From the NCBI RefSeq assembly GCF_000373625.1, contig NZ_KB891995.1:625738-689737 (forward strand): a DNA stretch of 64,000 nt. Reading direction: 5' to 3'. Positions 1 to 10,608 of this stretch are shown piece by piece. The stretch comes from Streptomyces sp. LaPpAH-108. GTDB taxonomy: Bacteria; Actinomycetota; Actinomycetes; Streptomycetales; Streptomycetaceae. The notes under the pieces are model-generated. The model was not told the origin of the DNA. It saw only the letters and a program-made list of their open reading frames with translations, and ran no database searches. Numbering within the stretch: the first letter of the stretch is position 1; each line of letters opens with the position of its first letter. The translations under genes and the position numbers were made by a program.

Positions 1-1
1 C

Positions 2-469
2 CGGCAGACCGCCCGCAAGGCCTGCCTGGTCCAGTCGCTGCCGGTCTGGGACGACCCGCACAACGCCGACCCGGCCTACACCCGCTCCCGGCTGCGCCAC
101 GAGGGCCTGCCCGCCCTGGAGAAGGCGCTCGGCAAGGGCGTCGTGGAAGCCCTCGCCCGCACCGCCCAGCTCTCCCGCGACGACGCCGACGCCCTGGACG
201 CCTGGGCCGGTCAGGCCGAGTCCTCCGTACGCGACGCGGCGGGCCGCCTGGAGTGCGCCAAGCTCTACGCGCTGCCCCCCGCCGTGCGCCGCCGGGTGCT
301 GCGCCGGGCGGCCATCGAGGCGGGCGCTCCGGCCGGTTCCCTCTTCGCCCGGCACATCGAGGAAGTCGACCGTCTGATCACCGGCTGGCGCGGTCAGGGA
401 GCCATCAACCTGCCCGGCAAGGTCGTCGCCCAGCGTCAGGGTGGCAGACTGGTGATTCGGCAAGGCTGA
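2..469 (+). CDS. tilS: tRNA(Ile)-lysidine synthase, C-terminal part (start outside window)
   Basis: TilS makes lysidine at position 34 of the tRNA-Ile that reads AUA. The open frame enters from the left edge and ends at the TGA at 467-469. The visible part holds the family segment WDDPHNADPAYTRSRLRHE followed by a helical region (LPALEKAL, AARTAQLSRDDADALD), which matches the region after the PP-loop ATPase domain. The ATP-binding SGGxDS motif must lie upstream of the window. The end (INLPGKVVAQRQGGRLVI) matches the short C-terminal tail of actinobacterial TilS. hpt follows 82 bases later on the same strand, the usual tilS-hpt-ftsH arrangement. Confidence 0.9.
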   Translation, partial: RQTARKACLVQSLPVWDDPHNADPAYTRSRLRHEGLPALEKALGKGVVEALARTAQLSRDDADALDAWAGQAESSVRDAAGRLECAKLYALPPAVRRRVLRRAAIEAGAPAGSLFARHIEEVDRLITGWRGQGAINLPGKVVAQRQGGRLVIRQG

Positions 470-551
470 GTTCCGGCCCCGGGAGCGATCCTCCCAGGCG
501 GCCGGGGCCGCCGGCCGCCACAGTGCGGCCGTAAGTGCGGGACGACCGAAA

Positions 552-1115
552 GTGATGCGGGTGGACGCGAAAGACATGGGTGCGGACCTCAAGTCGGTGC
601 TCATCACCAAGGAAGAGATCGACGCGAAGCTGGCCGAGCTGGCCGCGAAGATCGACGCGGAGTACGCGGGCAAGGACCTGCTCATCGTCGGTGTCCTCAA
701 GGGCGCGGTGATGGTGATGGCGGACCTCGCCCGGGCGCTGTCCACCCCCGTCACCATGGACTGGATGGCCGTGTCCTCCTACGGGGCGGGCACCCAGTCC
801 TCCGGAGTGGTCCGCATCCTCAAGGACCTCGACACCGACATCAAGGGCCGTCACGTCCTGATCGTCGAGGACATCATCGACTCCGGTCTGACCCTGTCCT
901 GGCTGATCTCGAACCTCGGCTCGCGCGAGCCCGCCTCCCTCAAGGTGTGCACGCTGCTGCGCAAGCCGGAGGCGGCCAAGGTCGCGATCGACGTGGAGTG
1001 GGTCGGCTTCGACATCCCCAACGAGTTCGTCGTGGGCTACGGCCTCGACTACGCCGAGAAGTACCGCAACCTGCCGTTCGTCGGTACGCTCGCGCCCCAC
1101 GTCTACGGCGGCTGA
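552..1115 (+). CDS. hpt: Hypoxanthine (guanine) phosphoribosyltransferase
   Basis: This purine-salvage enzyme joins hypoxanthine or guanine to PRPP to give IMP or GMP in the cytoplasm. The protein has about 187 residues, normal for the family. The PRPP-binding signature is visible (LIVEDIIDSGLTL), as is the N-terminal LLIVGVLKGAVMVMADL segment with the conserved Lys-Gly. The C-terminal FDIPNEFVVGYGLDY motif supplies the purine-contacting region. A GTG at 552 is followed directly by an ATG at 555; either may be the start and the difference is one residue. It sits between tilS and ftsH on the same strand. Confidence 0.93.
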   Translation: MMRVDAKDMGADLKSVLITKEEIDAKLAELAAKIDAEYAGKDLLIVGVLKGAVMVMADLARALSTPVTMDWMAVSSYGAGTQSSGVVRILKDLDTDIKGRHVLIVEDIIDSGLTLSWLISNLGSREPASLKVCTLLRKPEAAKVAIDVEWVGFDIPNEFVVGYGLDYAEKYRNLPFVGTLAPHVYGG

Positions 1116-1307
1116 CCCGAGCGGATCAGCTCGGCCGAAGATCGGGAACCCCGGCGGGGCTCGCGCCGTTGGAGCAAGGAGAGGCGGACCACAGTCCGTC
1201 CGTACCGCTCCGTGCGGCTGCGGGCGTCCATGCTGGGGTACCGTCAGAAGAACTGTCTTATCAAACTCACTATGGCAGGAGGGACGGGGCGACACCGCTC
1301 CGTATGG

Positions 1308-3347
<2,040 letters not shown>

Positions 3348-3374
3348 CCCTTCGGCCAGCTGGCCGGAATGTAT

Positions 3375-3410
3375 GCCGCGCCCCCCGGGTTCTAGCCTGG
3401 GGGGCGCGGC
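3375..3410 (+). terminator. GC-rich hairpin between ftsH and folE
   Basis: A 12-bp perfect stem (GCCGCGCCCCCC paired with GGGGGGCGCGGC) extends by three further pairs to a six-base loop. It lies 28 bases after the ftsH stop and about 50 bases before folE. It may separate ftsH from folE transcription, or act as a mRNA-stabilising hairpin; no T-tract follows. Confidence 0.6.
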
Positions 3411-3457
3411 ATTTCGCCATGTCCGCGCGGGCGAGACGTACAGGAACGAGGCAACAG

Positions 3458-4063
3458 ATGACCGACCCCGTGACGCTGGCCGGAAACGGCCCCGTCGGCG
3501 AGTTCGACGAGAAGCGCGCCGAGAACGCGGTCCGCGAGCTGCTGATGGCGATCGGCGAGGACCCGGACCGCGAGGGCCTGCGGGAGACTCCGGGGCGGGT
3601 GGCGCGGGCGTACCGGGAGATCTTCGCGGGGCTGTGGCAGCAGCCCGAGGACGTGCTGACGACGACGTTCGACCTGGGGCACGACGAGATGGTCCTGGTG
3701 AAGGACATCGAGGTCTACAGCACCTGTGAGCACCATCTGGTCCCGTTCCGGGGCGTGGCCCACGTCGGGTACATCCCCTCGGTCTCCGGGAAGATCACGG
3801 GCCTGTCGAAGCTGGCCCGCCTGGTGGACGTCTACGCCCGCAGGCCCCAGGTGCAGGAACGGCTCACCACGCAGATCGCGGACTCCCTGATGGAGATACT
3901 GGAGCCCCGGGGCGTCATCGTGGTCGTGGAGTGCGAGCACATGTGCATGTCGATGCGGGGCATCCGCAAGCCGGGCGCGAAGACCATCACCTCGGCGGTA
4001 CGCGGCCAGCTGCGGGACGCGGCGACCCGCAACGAGGCGATGAGCCTCATCATGGCGCGCTGA
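3458..4063 (+). CDS. folE: GTP cyclohydrolase I
   Basis: This enzyme converts GTP to 7,8-dihydroneopterin triphosphate, the first step of folate (tetrahydropterin) synthesis. The protein has 201 residues, typical length. The metal-binding segments CEHHLVPF and VECEHMCMSMRG are both present, with the conserved GLSKLARLVDVYARRPQVQERLT helix. The start at 3458 follows a GGAACGAGG stretch. Longer frames upstream are shadows of ftsH. The gene is convergent with the DUF3180-folK-folB-folP cluster on the minus strand, so the folate genes are split into two facing units. Confidence 0.95.
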   Translation: MTDPVTLAGNGPVGEFDEKRAENAVRELLMAIGEDPDREGLRETPGRVARAYREIFAGLWQQPEDVLTTTFDLGHDEMVLVKDIEVYSTCEHHLVPFRGVAHVGYIPSVSGKITGLSKLARLVDVYARRPQVQERLTTQIADSLMEILEPRGVIVVVECEHMCMSMRGIRKPGAKTITSAVRGQLRDAATRNEAMSLIMAR

Positions 4064-4111
4064 GCGCGCCGAGCGCGGAACGGATCAGGCGCCCCCCGGC
4101 CCGGTGTGCCG

Positions 4112-4600
4112 TCAGGCCACCGGGTGCGGGCGGCCGTTGTTCTCGTCGTCGTCCTCGGGGAGGCGGCAGACGCGCTCCAGGAAGATGGCCGCCGCTATGA
4201 CGGCGATGCCCGCGAGGACCGCGAAACCGGCGTAGACGGCCTGGTCGCGGCGGGGCGGAAGGTCCAGCAGCTCCAGCAGGAAGACGCCCGTGCCGCCGTA
4301 GATGCCGCAGACCAGGGCGGCGACCAGGGCGCTGGCGTGGCCGAAGACCACCGCGCGGGCGGCCATCATCGGGTCGACCCCCTTGGCACCGGGACGGCGC
4401 TCGCGCTGGGCCTTGAAACGGCCGCGCAGCGAGAGCGCCGTGGCGAAGAGCACCACGGCGATCAGCGCCAGGACGATGGGGGCGGCCAGCGGCACGCCGG
4501 GCAGCGTCCCGAGCGAGTTCCACAGGCGGGCGCCCGCCCAGGACAGGACGCCGGCCGCGACGAACACGCCGGCCAGCACCCTGATGCGCAGCTGTTTCAC
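4112..4600 (-). CDS. DUF3180 family membrane protein
   Basis: This is a 162-residue protein with about four hydrophobic segments (residues about 8-25, 38-58, 88-112, 125-145) and a charged acidic tail. It matches the actinobacterial DUF3180 family, which is regularly the last gene of the folate operon; its function is unknown. The GTG start is preceded by GAAGGGA. It is the downstream gene of the folP-NTF2-folB-folK unit, 59 bases after folK. Confidence 0.8.
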   Translation of the reverse strand: MKQLRIRVLAGVFVAAGVLSWAGARLWNSLGTLPGVPLAAPIVLALIAVVLFATALSLRGRFKAQRERRPGAKGVDPMMAARAVVFGHASALVAALVCGIYGGTGVFLLELLDLPPRRDQAVYAGFAVLAGIAVIAAAIFLERVCRLPEDDDENNGRPHPVA

Positions 4601-4659
4601 GGTGTCCCTTCAGCTCCCCCCGGACCCGTCCCGGCCCGCGGTCGTCCTGACCTTAACGA

Positions 4660-5271
4660 CTACTCGGGCAGTCGGAGTTCCAGATCCCCGCGCGGGGCGA
4701 CGCCCTCCCGGGTGACGGCCGACAGCAGCTCGGCCACCGCGCCCCGGCCCGGCAGTTCGGCCGCGGGGTCCACGTCGTGCCAGGGGGCCAGGACGAAGGC
4801 CCGCTCGTGGGCGCGCGGGTGGGGGAGGGTCAGCTCGGGGTCGTCGGAGGTGACACCGGCGTACGAGACGATGTCCACGTCCAGGGTGCGCGGGCCCCAG
4901 CGCTCGTCGCGGACCCGGTGGAAGGCCTCCTCCACGGCGTGGGCCCGCTCCAGCAGGGAGGACGGGGGCAGCGTGGTCTTCAGCAGGACGACCGCGTTGA
5001 AGTACGCGGGCTGGCTGCCGGGCGCGACGCCCCACGGCTCCGTCTCGTACACCGGGGAGACGGCCTTCACCCGGACACCCGGGGTGTCCTCGAAGGCGTC
5101 CACGGCGGCCTGCAGGGTCTCCAGGCGGTTGCCCAGGTTGGCGCCGAGGGAGAGCACGGCCCACTGGGGGTTGTGCAGGGTCGAGTCGGCCTCGTCCACC
5201 TTCTGGACGACGGACGCGGGGACCGGCTGGACGGTCGGGTCGCTCTGCCCCTGGGCGAAAGGTCGGGTCAT
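4660..5271 (-). CDS. folK: 2-amino-4-hydroxy-6-hydroxymethyldihydropteridine diphosphokinase
   Basis: FolK transfers pyrophosphate from ATP to 6-hydroxymethyl-dihydropterin in folate synthesis. The protein has 203 residues with a roughly 35-residue N-terminal extension before the HPPK core. The core starts AVLSLGANLGNR and includes SPVYETEPWG, QPAYFNAVV, and the signature RWGPRTLDVDIVSY, with LTLPHPRAHERAFVL after it. The ATG start overlaps the folB stop by four bases (forward TCAT at 5268-5271), so the two are likely translationally coupled. Confidence 0.93.
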   Translation of the reverse strand: MTRPFAQGQSDPTVQPVPASVVQKVDEADSTLHNPQWAVLSLGANLGNRLETLQAAVDAFEDTPGVRVKAVSPVYETEPWGVAPGSQPAYFNAVVLLKTTLPPSSLLERAHAVEEAFHRVRDERWGPRTLDVDIVSYAGVTSDDPELTLPHPRAHERAFVLAPWHDVDPAAELPGRGAVAELLSAVTREGVAPRGDLELRLPE

Positions 5272-5627
5272 GCTCGGCTCCGGAGGATGGTGACGGTCAC
5301 GTCGTCGAAGGGCACGGTGATCGGTGCGTCCGGCTTGTGGACGCACACCTCGACCTCCCGCACCGCGTCGTGCTTCAGGCAGGTCTGGGCGATCCGCTCG
5401 GCCAGCGTCTCGATCAGGTTCACCGGCTCGCCCTCGACCACGGCCACGACCTCCTCGGCCACCAGGCCGTAGTGCACGGTCTTCGCCAGGTCGTCGTCGG
5501 CCGCGGCCGGCCGGGTGTCCAGGCCGAGGACGAGGTCCACGAGGAAGGTCTGGCCCTCTTCGCGCTCCCTGGGGAACACGCCGTGGTGCCCACGGGCCTT
5601 CAGGCCGCGCAGCGCGACACGATCCAC
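5268..5627 (-). CDS. folB: Dihydroneopterin aldolase
   Basis: FolB converts 7,8-dihydroneopterin to 6-hydroxymethyl-dihydropterin and glycolaldehyde. The protein has 119 residues, normal for the family. It shows DRVALRGLKARGHHGVF at the N terminus, VNLIETLAERIA (the conserved Glu-containing helix), and VEVCVHKPDAPI with the catalytic Lys. The GTG at 5627 is chosen because GCAGGAG lies eight bases upstream; a GTG at 5636 would overlap that site. The stop overlaps the folK start by four bases. Confidence 0.92.
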   Translation of the reverse strand: MDRVALRGLKARGHHGVFPREREEGQTFLVDLVLGLDTRPAAADDDLAKTVHYGLVAEEVVAVVEGEPVNLIETLAERIAQTCLKHDAVREVEVCVHKPDAPITVPFDDVTVTILRSRA

Positions 5628-5859
5628 GCGAATCACTCCTGCAATCGTCGGGAACGGCCGGTCGGTGCCGCGGGCGGGCGGCGCACCGGCCTTGGACGAA
5701 TCTACCTGCGGGCACCGACAGGGCCGGGCCACGGGGTGTCGGCCGGTGCCGGACCGGGATCGTTCACCGGGAGGGAACCCCGTGAATTCCGGCCGCGCCG
5801 CCGACTGGTGTGCGCACCTACCCGGGCCGGGGTGATTCCAACCACTCCCGCCGGGGTGT

Positions 5860-6390
5860 TCAGGCCAGGGTGCCGTCGTCGTCCGGGTGGGAGCCGTTGT
5901 CCTCGTCCTCGTCGTCGTCGGAACCCGCGAGCACCGGGGAGGCGTGGTGCGACCAGAGCTTCCAGCCCGCCGGGGTGCGCCGGAAGGCGTTGGTGGCGAC
6001 GACCAGCTGGCCGACCAGCGGGCCCAGCTCCTCGCCCTCCTCAGGGGCCGGGCCCCCGCTGAGGATGTTCTCGGTGCAGGTGACCAGCGCCGTGTCGCCG
6101 GTGACGGAGACATGCACGTCGGTCAGGAAGAACTGGATGTAGTCGGTGTTCGCCATGATCAGCGCGTACGACCGAAGGACCTCGCCGCGCCCGGTCAGCA
6201 CCGGCCAGCCCGGGTGCACGCAGGAGATCACGCCCGCGTCGGCGGGGTCGTGGTACTCCTCGTCCACGCCGAGGTCGGCGGGGGTGAGCCAGAGACCGGC
6301 CAGCTCCTCGAAGTCGCCGCGCTCCAGCGCCTCGTAGAAGGCGGTGTTGGCGGCCGAGACCTGTTCGACGTCCAGATGCGGCGCGCTCAC
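5860..6390 (-). CDS. NTF2-like (SnoaL-fold) family protein in the folate operon
   Basis: This 176-residue protein has the cone-shaped NTF2-like fold signature: N-terminal helices (NTAFYEALERGDFEELAGLW), then CVHPGWPVLTGRGEVLRSYALIM, VHVSVTGDTALVTCTENI and a final strand pair FRRTPAGWKLWSHHASPV. This matches the SnoaL-like family common in actinobacteria. No catalytic role can be assigned. Its GTG start overlaps the folP stop (GTGA), with GGAAGGAG upstream, so it is translationally coupled to folP. The C-terminal tail is very acidic (SDDDEDEDNG). Confidence 0.85.
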   Translation of the reverse strand: MSAPHLDVEQVSAANTAFYEALERGDFEELAGLWLTPADLGVDEEYHDPADAGVISCVHPGWPVLTGRGEVLRSYALIMANTDYIQFFLTDVHVSVTGDTALVTCTENILSGGPAPEEGEELGPLVGQLVVATNAFRRTPAGWKLWSHHASPVLAGSDDDEDEDNGSHPDDDGTLA

Positions 6391-7301
6391 CGCGCTCCTT
6401 CCGCCGACGTACCGGCCGACGTACCGGCTGCGGGGCCCCGCTCCCGGGCCGACTCGACCGCGCGGGCCACGCGCACCGCGTCGGCGGTGGCGCGCACCTC
6501 GTGCACCCGTACGGCCCAGGCGCCCGCCTGGGCGGCCAGCGCGGAGACCGCGGCGGTGGCCGCGTCGCGCTCGCGGGCGGGCGGGGTGACGCCGTCGGGC
6601 CCGGCCAGCACATGGCCGAGGAAGCGCTTGCGGGAGGCGGCCACGAGCAGCGGGTGGCCGAGCGCGCGCAGCCGGTCCAGGTGGGCGAGCAGGGCGAGGT
6701 CGTCGTCGGCGTCCTTGGAGAAGCCGAGGCCCGGGTCGACGACGATCCGGTCCGGGGCGACACCGGCCGCGAGGACGGCGTCCACCCGCGCGCGCAGCTC
6801 GTCCACGACCTCGGTGACGACGTCGGCGTACTGCCCCCGGACGTTGCCGCCCGCCAGCAGGCCGCGCCAGTGCATCACCACGAAAGGAGCCCCCGCGGCG
6901 GCGACCACCGGGAGCATCGCGGGGTCGGCGAGACCCCCGCTGACGTCGTTGACGAGCGCGGCGCCCGCCGCCAGGGACTGCTCGGCGACCGAGGCGCGCA
7001 TGGTGTCCACGGAGACGACCACGCCCTCGGCGGCCAGCCCGCGCACCACGGGGATGACCCGGCGCAGCTCCTCCGCCTCGTCCACCCGGGTGGCGCCGGG
7101 CCGGGTGGACTCGCCGCCCACGTCGACCAGGTCGGCGCCCTCGGCCACCAGGTCGAGACCGTGCTTGACGGCGGTGGTCGTGTCGAACCAGCGGCCACCG
7201 TCGGAGAAGGAGTCGGGGGTCACGTTGACGACCCCCATGACCGCGCACCGGTCCCGTTCCGGCAGGCCCGCCACCCGGCCGCGTCCGCTGTGGTTGTTCA
7301 T
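6387..7301 (-). CDS. folP: Dihydropteroate synthase
   Basis: FolP condenses hydroxymethyl-dihydropterin pyrophosphate with p-aminobenzoate; it is the sulfonamide target. The protein has 304 residues. Both signatures are present: VMGVVNVTPDSFSDGG and DVGGESTRPGA, plus NDVSGG and the VDPGLGFSKD pterin loop. It is the first gene of a minus-strand operon with the NTF2-like gene, folB, folK and DUF3180. The ATG is preceded by TACGCT and six bases, so a leaderless transcript is likely. Confidence 0.94.
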   Translation of the reverse strand: MNNHSGRGRVAGLPERDRCAVMGVVNVTPDSFSDGGRWFDTTTAVKHGLDLVAEGADLVDVGGESTRPGATRVDEAEELRRVIPVVRGLAAEGVVVSVDTMRASVAEQSLAAGAALVNDVSGGLADPAMLPVVAAAGAPFVVMHWRGLLAGGNVRGQYADVVTEVVDELRARVDAVLAAGVAPDRIVVDPGLGFSKDADDDLALLAHLDRLRALGHPLLVAASRKRFLGHVLAGPDGVTPPARERDAATAAVSALAAQAGAWAVRVHEVRATADAVRVARAVESARERGPAAGTSAGTSAEGAR

Positions 7302-7337
7302 ACGTTCAGCGTAGGCCCCGAAGGGGGCGGGGCCGTG

Positions 7338-9176
7338 TCAGGCGGCGCGTACGTCGTGTTCGACGGCGGCGTGCCCGCAGGGGCGCGGGGTGGTGGCCCG
7401 GCGTCCGCGCAGAAAGCGCGGCAGGGGCAGCGCGAGGTTGACGAAACCCTCCGCCTGCATGGCGGCGAAGCCGATGCGGGGCAGATCGCCGGAGGCGCGG
7501 TAGACCAGGAAGCGGGGCTCCCAGCGCGGCTGGAACTTGGCGTTGAACTTGTACAGCGACTCGATCTGGAACCAGCGCGAGAGGAACACCAGGAGCCCGC
7601 GCCAGGCGCGCAGCACCGGGCCCGCGCCGATCTTCTCGCCGCGCGCGAGGGCGGAGCGGAACATCGCGAAGTTGAGCGAGACCCGGGTGATGCCGAGGCG
7701 GGGCGCGGCCTGGAGGGCGGCGACGATGAGGAGTTCGTTCATGCCGGGGTCGGCGGAGCGGTCGCGGCGCATCAGGTCGAGCGAGGCGCCGTCGGGGCCC
7801 CAGGGCACGAAGTGCAGGATCGCCTTGAGGTCGCCGTAGGGTCCGGGCACCTCGTCCTGCTTGTGGGCGGTGGCGATCAGGCAGTCGCCGTCGGCGGGGT
7901 CGCCGATGCGGCCGAGCGCCATGGAGAAGCCGCGCTCGGTGTCGGTGCCGCGCCAGTCCTCCGCCGCGCGGCGGATCCGCTCCAGCTCGGCGTCGCCCAG
8001 GTCACGCACCCGCCGTACCCGGGTCTCGTAGCCGGCCCGCTCGATGCGCTTGACCATCTGGCGCACGTTGCGCATCGCGCGTCCGGCGAGCGAGAAATCC
8101 GCCACGTCGACCACCGCCTCGTCGCCCAGCTCCAGGGCGTCCAGGCCGGTCTCGCGGGTCCACACCTCGCCGCCCGTCTCCGAGCAGCCCATGACGGCCG
8201 GGGCCCAGGAGTGGGCCTTGGCGACGTCCATGAAGCGCTCGATGGCGCCGGGCCACGCCTCCACGTCGCCGATCGGGTCGCCGCTGGCCAGCATCACGCC
8301 GGAGACGACGCGGTAGGTGACGGCGGCCTTGCCGCTGGGGGAGAAGACGACGGCCTTGTCGCGGCGCAGCGCGAAGTGGCCGAGGGAGTCGCGGCGCCCG
8401 TGCCGCTCCAGGAGGGCGCGCAGCCTGCTCTCGTCCTCCTCGGTGAGGCGGGCGGCCGGGTGCTCGGGGCGGAAGGCGAGATAGCTGGTGGTGGCGGCGG
8501 TCAGCCAGCCGAGCGCGCCGAGCGAGAAGGCGACCGTCCAGGAGGTGCTGCCCTGGTAGTCCACCGGGCCCTCGAAGCCGAACAGGCCGTAGACGACGTG
8601 CGTCAGCCGGTCGGCCAGGCTCGGGTCGCCGATCGTGCGGCCGGGGTGGACGCTGACGATGACCAGTCCGAGGGCGAGGGAACCGGCGCCCATGAGCACG
8701 AGGTTGGCCAGCGCCCACCAGCGGCTGCGCGGGTCGGGCAGCGCGGCGAACTCACGGCGGTAGCAGAGCAGGACCGTGAAGAGCACCAGCGAGATGAACA
8801 TGCCGATGAGCGAGTGCCGGTACAGGAACTGGGCGACCGCGCCCGCGGGCAGCAGCGCGACGGCGGCCCGCCAGGCCCGCCGCTTGCGCCGTTTGAGCCC
8901 GTGTCCGAGCAGCAGCAGAAGCACCCCCGCGCTGAGCGAGAGCGCCGCCGCGAACGGCCCGAAGGACCCGGGCAGCACCTCGGCCAGCGCGTGCATACGG
9001 CTGTGACGGAAGCGCGGGAACACGCCTGCGGCGATGTCCACGATCCCCACGAGGGCGCACGCCCGGCCCGTCAGGACGGGAACGGCCTCCGGACGCGGGC
9101 CGCGCGGAAAGCGCCGCGCCCGGTTCGGTCGGCCCGGAACCTGGCCTGACTTTTCCCCATCTATCCTGACAGACAT
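7338..9176 (-). CDS. Phosphatidylglycerol lysyltransferase-like membrane protein (MprF/DUF2156 type)
   Basis: The first about 260 residues hold roughly six membrane segments. The C-terminal half is a GNAT-like DUF2156 domain, seen in segments such as RALLERHGRRDSLGHFALR, VVSGVMLASGDPIGD, GMNELLIVAALQAAPRLGI and the end KFNAKFQPRWEPRFLVY. These are hallmarks of MprF/LysX-type enzymes that transfer an amino acid from aminoacyl-tRNA to phosphatidylglycerol. The start at 9176 (MSVRIDGEK) gives 612 residues; an upstream in-frame start would add 20. Lysine as the amino acid is a family assumption. It is divergent from the esterase-like gene at 9379. Confidence 0.82.
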   Translation of the reverse strand: MSVRIDGEKSGQVPGRPNRARRFPRGPRPEAVPVLTGRACALVGIVDIAAGVFPRFRHSRMHALAEVLPGSFGPFAAALSLSAGVLLLLLGHGLKRRKRRAWRAAVALLPAGAVAQFLYRHSLIGMFISLVLFTVLLCYRREFAALPDPRSRWWALANLVLMGAGSLALGLVIVSVHPGRTIGDPSLADRLTHVVYGLFGFEGPVDYQGSTSWTVAFSLGALGWLTAATTSYLAFRPEHPAARLTEEDESRLRALLERHGRRDSLGHFALRRDKAVVFSPSGKAAVTYRVVSGVMLASGDPIGDVEAWPGAIERFMDVAKAHSWAPAVMGCSETGGEVWTRETGLDALELGDEAVVDVADFSLAGRAMRNVRQMVKRIERAGYETRVRRVRDLGDAELERIRRAAEDWRGTDTERGFSMALGRIGDPADGDCLIATAHKQDEVPGPYGDLKAILHFVPWGPDGASLDLMRRDRSADPGMNELLIVAALQAAPRLGITRVSLNFAMFRSALARGEKIGAGPVLRAWRGLLVFLSRWFQIESLYKFNAKFQPRWEPRFLVYRASGDLPRIGFAAMQAEGFVNLALPLPRFLRGRRATTPRPCGHAAVEHDVRAA

Positions 9177-9378
9177 CGCATCCCGTAGTTCTGCGAGAGA
9201 CCTTGAAGCCCGGTGCCGATCGGGGCATCCGGTCACATTGCGCCTTCTAGGACGGTGTGCCGGTCTCAGAGGTTCACTCCTCTTCGGAAAGCCGGGTCAA
9301 AGGTCAAGGAAAGCCCCGGGCAAGACCGCGTGACGAAGCGTGGCGGCCGGGGCTGAAACGCGGACAGGAATTCAGCCC

Positions 9379-10512
9379 ATGGGTCTCACGAGCAACAAAC
9401 TGCTGCTGCTGGCGGTCGTGTTCGCCGTCGCGTTCTTCGGCGCGACACTGTGGCTGTGGCCCCGGCTGGCCCGGTCCACCTGGCGCACCCTCGTCGGCCG
9501 CGCCGGGCTCCTCCTGGCCACCCAGCTGGCGCTGATCTGCTCGCTCGGGCTCGCCGCCAACCAGGCGTTCGGCTTCTACGCGGGCTGGGCCGACCTGTTC
9601 GGCACGGAGACCGACCAGGGCATCGTGATCGACCAGTCCACCGACAGCTCCGCGGGCGGCCCGCTCCAGGTCGTCTCCACCTCGCGGGTGAAGGGCGGTT
9701 CGGGCTCGGACGCCGATCCGCAGACGGCGGGGCAGATCCAGAAGGTGGACATCGTCGGCCGCGTCTCCCACCTGGCCACCCCGGCGTACGTCTATCTGCC
9801 GCCCGAATACTTCCAGCCGCAGTACCGCACCCGCACCTTCCCCACCACCGTCGTGCTGACCGGCTACCCGGGTACGGCCCAGGCACTGATCTCCAAGCTG
9901 CACTATCCGCGCACCGCGCGGGAGCTGGCCAAGAACGGCCGGATGCAGCCGATGATCCTGGTGATGCTGCGCCCGACCCTCGCACCGCCGCGCGACACCG
10001 AGTGCGTGGACGTGCCGAACGGCCCGCAGACCGAGACCTTCTTCGCCACGGACCTGCCCGAGGCCGTGCTCGCCCACTACCGCGTGGGCAAGCGCCCCGG
10101 CAGCTGGGGCATCGTCGGCGACTCCACCGGCGGCTACTGCGCGCTGAAGCTGGCGATGCGTCACCCGGGCACCTACGCCGCCGCCGCCGGGCTCTCGGCG
10201 TACTACTCCGCGCCTCTCGACCCGACCACGGGCGACCTCTTCCACGGCGACCAGAACCTGCGCGATCACGCCGACCTGCACTGGCTGCTCAAGCACGAAC
10301 CGGCGCCCGACACCTCGCTGCTGGTCACCAGCAGCCGGGTCGGCGAGCACAACTACAAGGACACCCTGAACTTCATCAAGGAGGTCCGGGCCACCGACCG
10401 GACCAGGATCTCCTCCATCATCCTGGACAGCGGCGGCCACAACTTCAACACCTGGCGACGGGAGATCCCGCCGGCCCTCCAGTGGCTCAGCGGACAGCTC
10501 ACCGACCGCTGA
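9379..10512 (+). CDS. Membrane-anchored esterase-like alpha/beta hydrolase
   Basis: This 377-residue protein has two or three N-terminal membrane segments (about residues 5-25 and 38-60) followed by a secreted alpha/beta-hydrolase domain. The nucleophile elbow is GDSTGGYCALKLAM and the C-terminal catalytic His lies in DSGGHNFNTW. TPAYVYLPPEYF and RTFPTTVVLTGYPG match the esterase D/antigen 85-like (mycolyltransferase-fold) group. The substrate is unknown. The ATG at 9379 is preceded by AGGAA; the longer frame from 9340 has no ribosome-binding site. Divergence from the MprF-like gene hints at a shared cell-surface lipid role, which is inference. Confidence 0.78.
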   Translation: MGLTSNKLLLLAVVFAVAFFGATLWLWPRLARSTWRTLVGRAGLLLATQLALICSLGLAANQAFGFYAGWADLFGTETDQGIVIDQSTDSSAGGPLQVVSTSRVKGGSGSDADPQTAGQIQKVDIVGRVSHLATPAYVYLPPEYFQPQYRTRTFPTTVVLTGYPGTAQALISKLHYPRTARELAKNGRMQPMILVMLRPTLAPPRDTECVDVPNGPQTETFFATDLPEAVLAHYRVGKRPGSWGIVGDSTGGYCALKLAMRHPGTYAAAAGLSAYYSAPLDPTTGDLFHGDQNLRDHADLHWLLKHEPAPDTSLLVTSSRVGEHNYKDTLNFIKEVRATDRTRISSIILDSGGHNFNTWRREIPPALQWLSGQLTDR

Positions 10513-10608
10513 AACCGGACAACCTGACACTCTGTGACGCGAGCGGTGTGGCCGGATTTTTAGGCCACCCGGGTCCACCAGCCGCCTACGCGCGGTAAGT
10601 TTCTGGCC

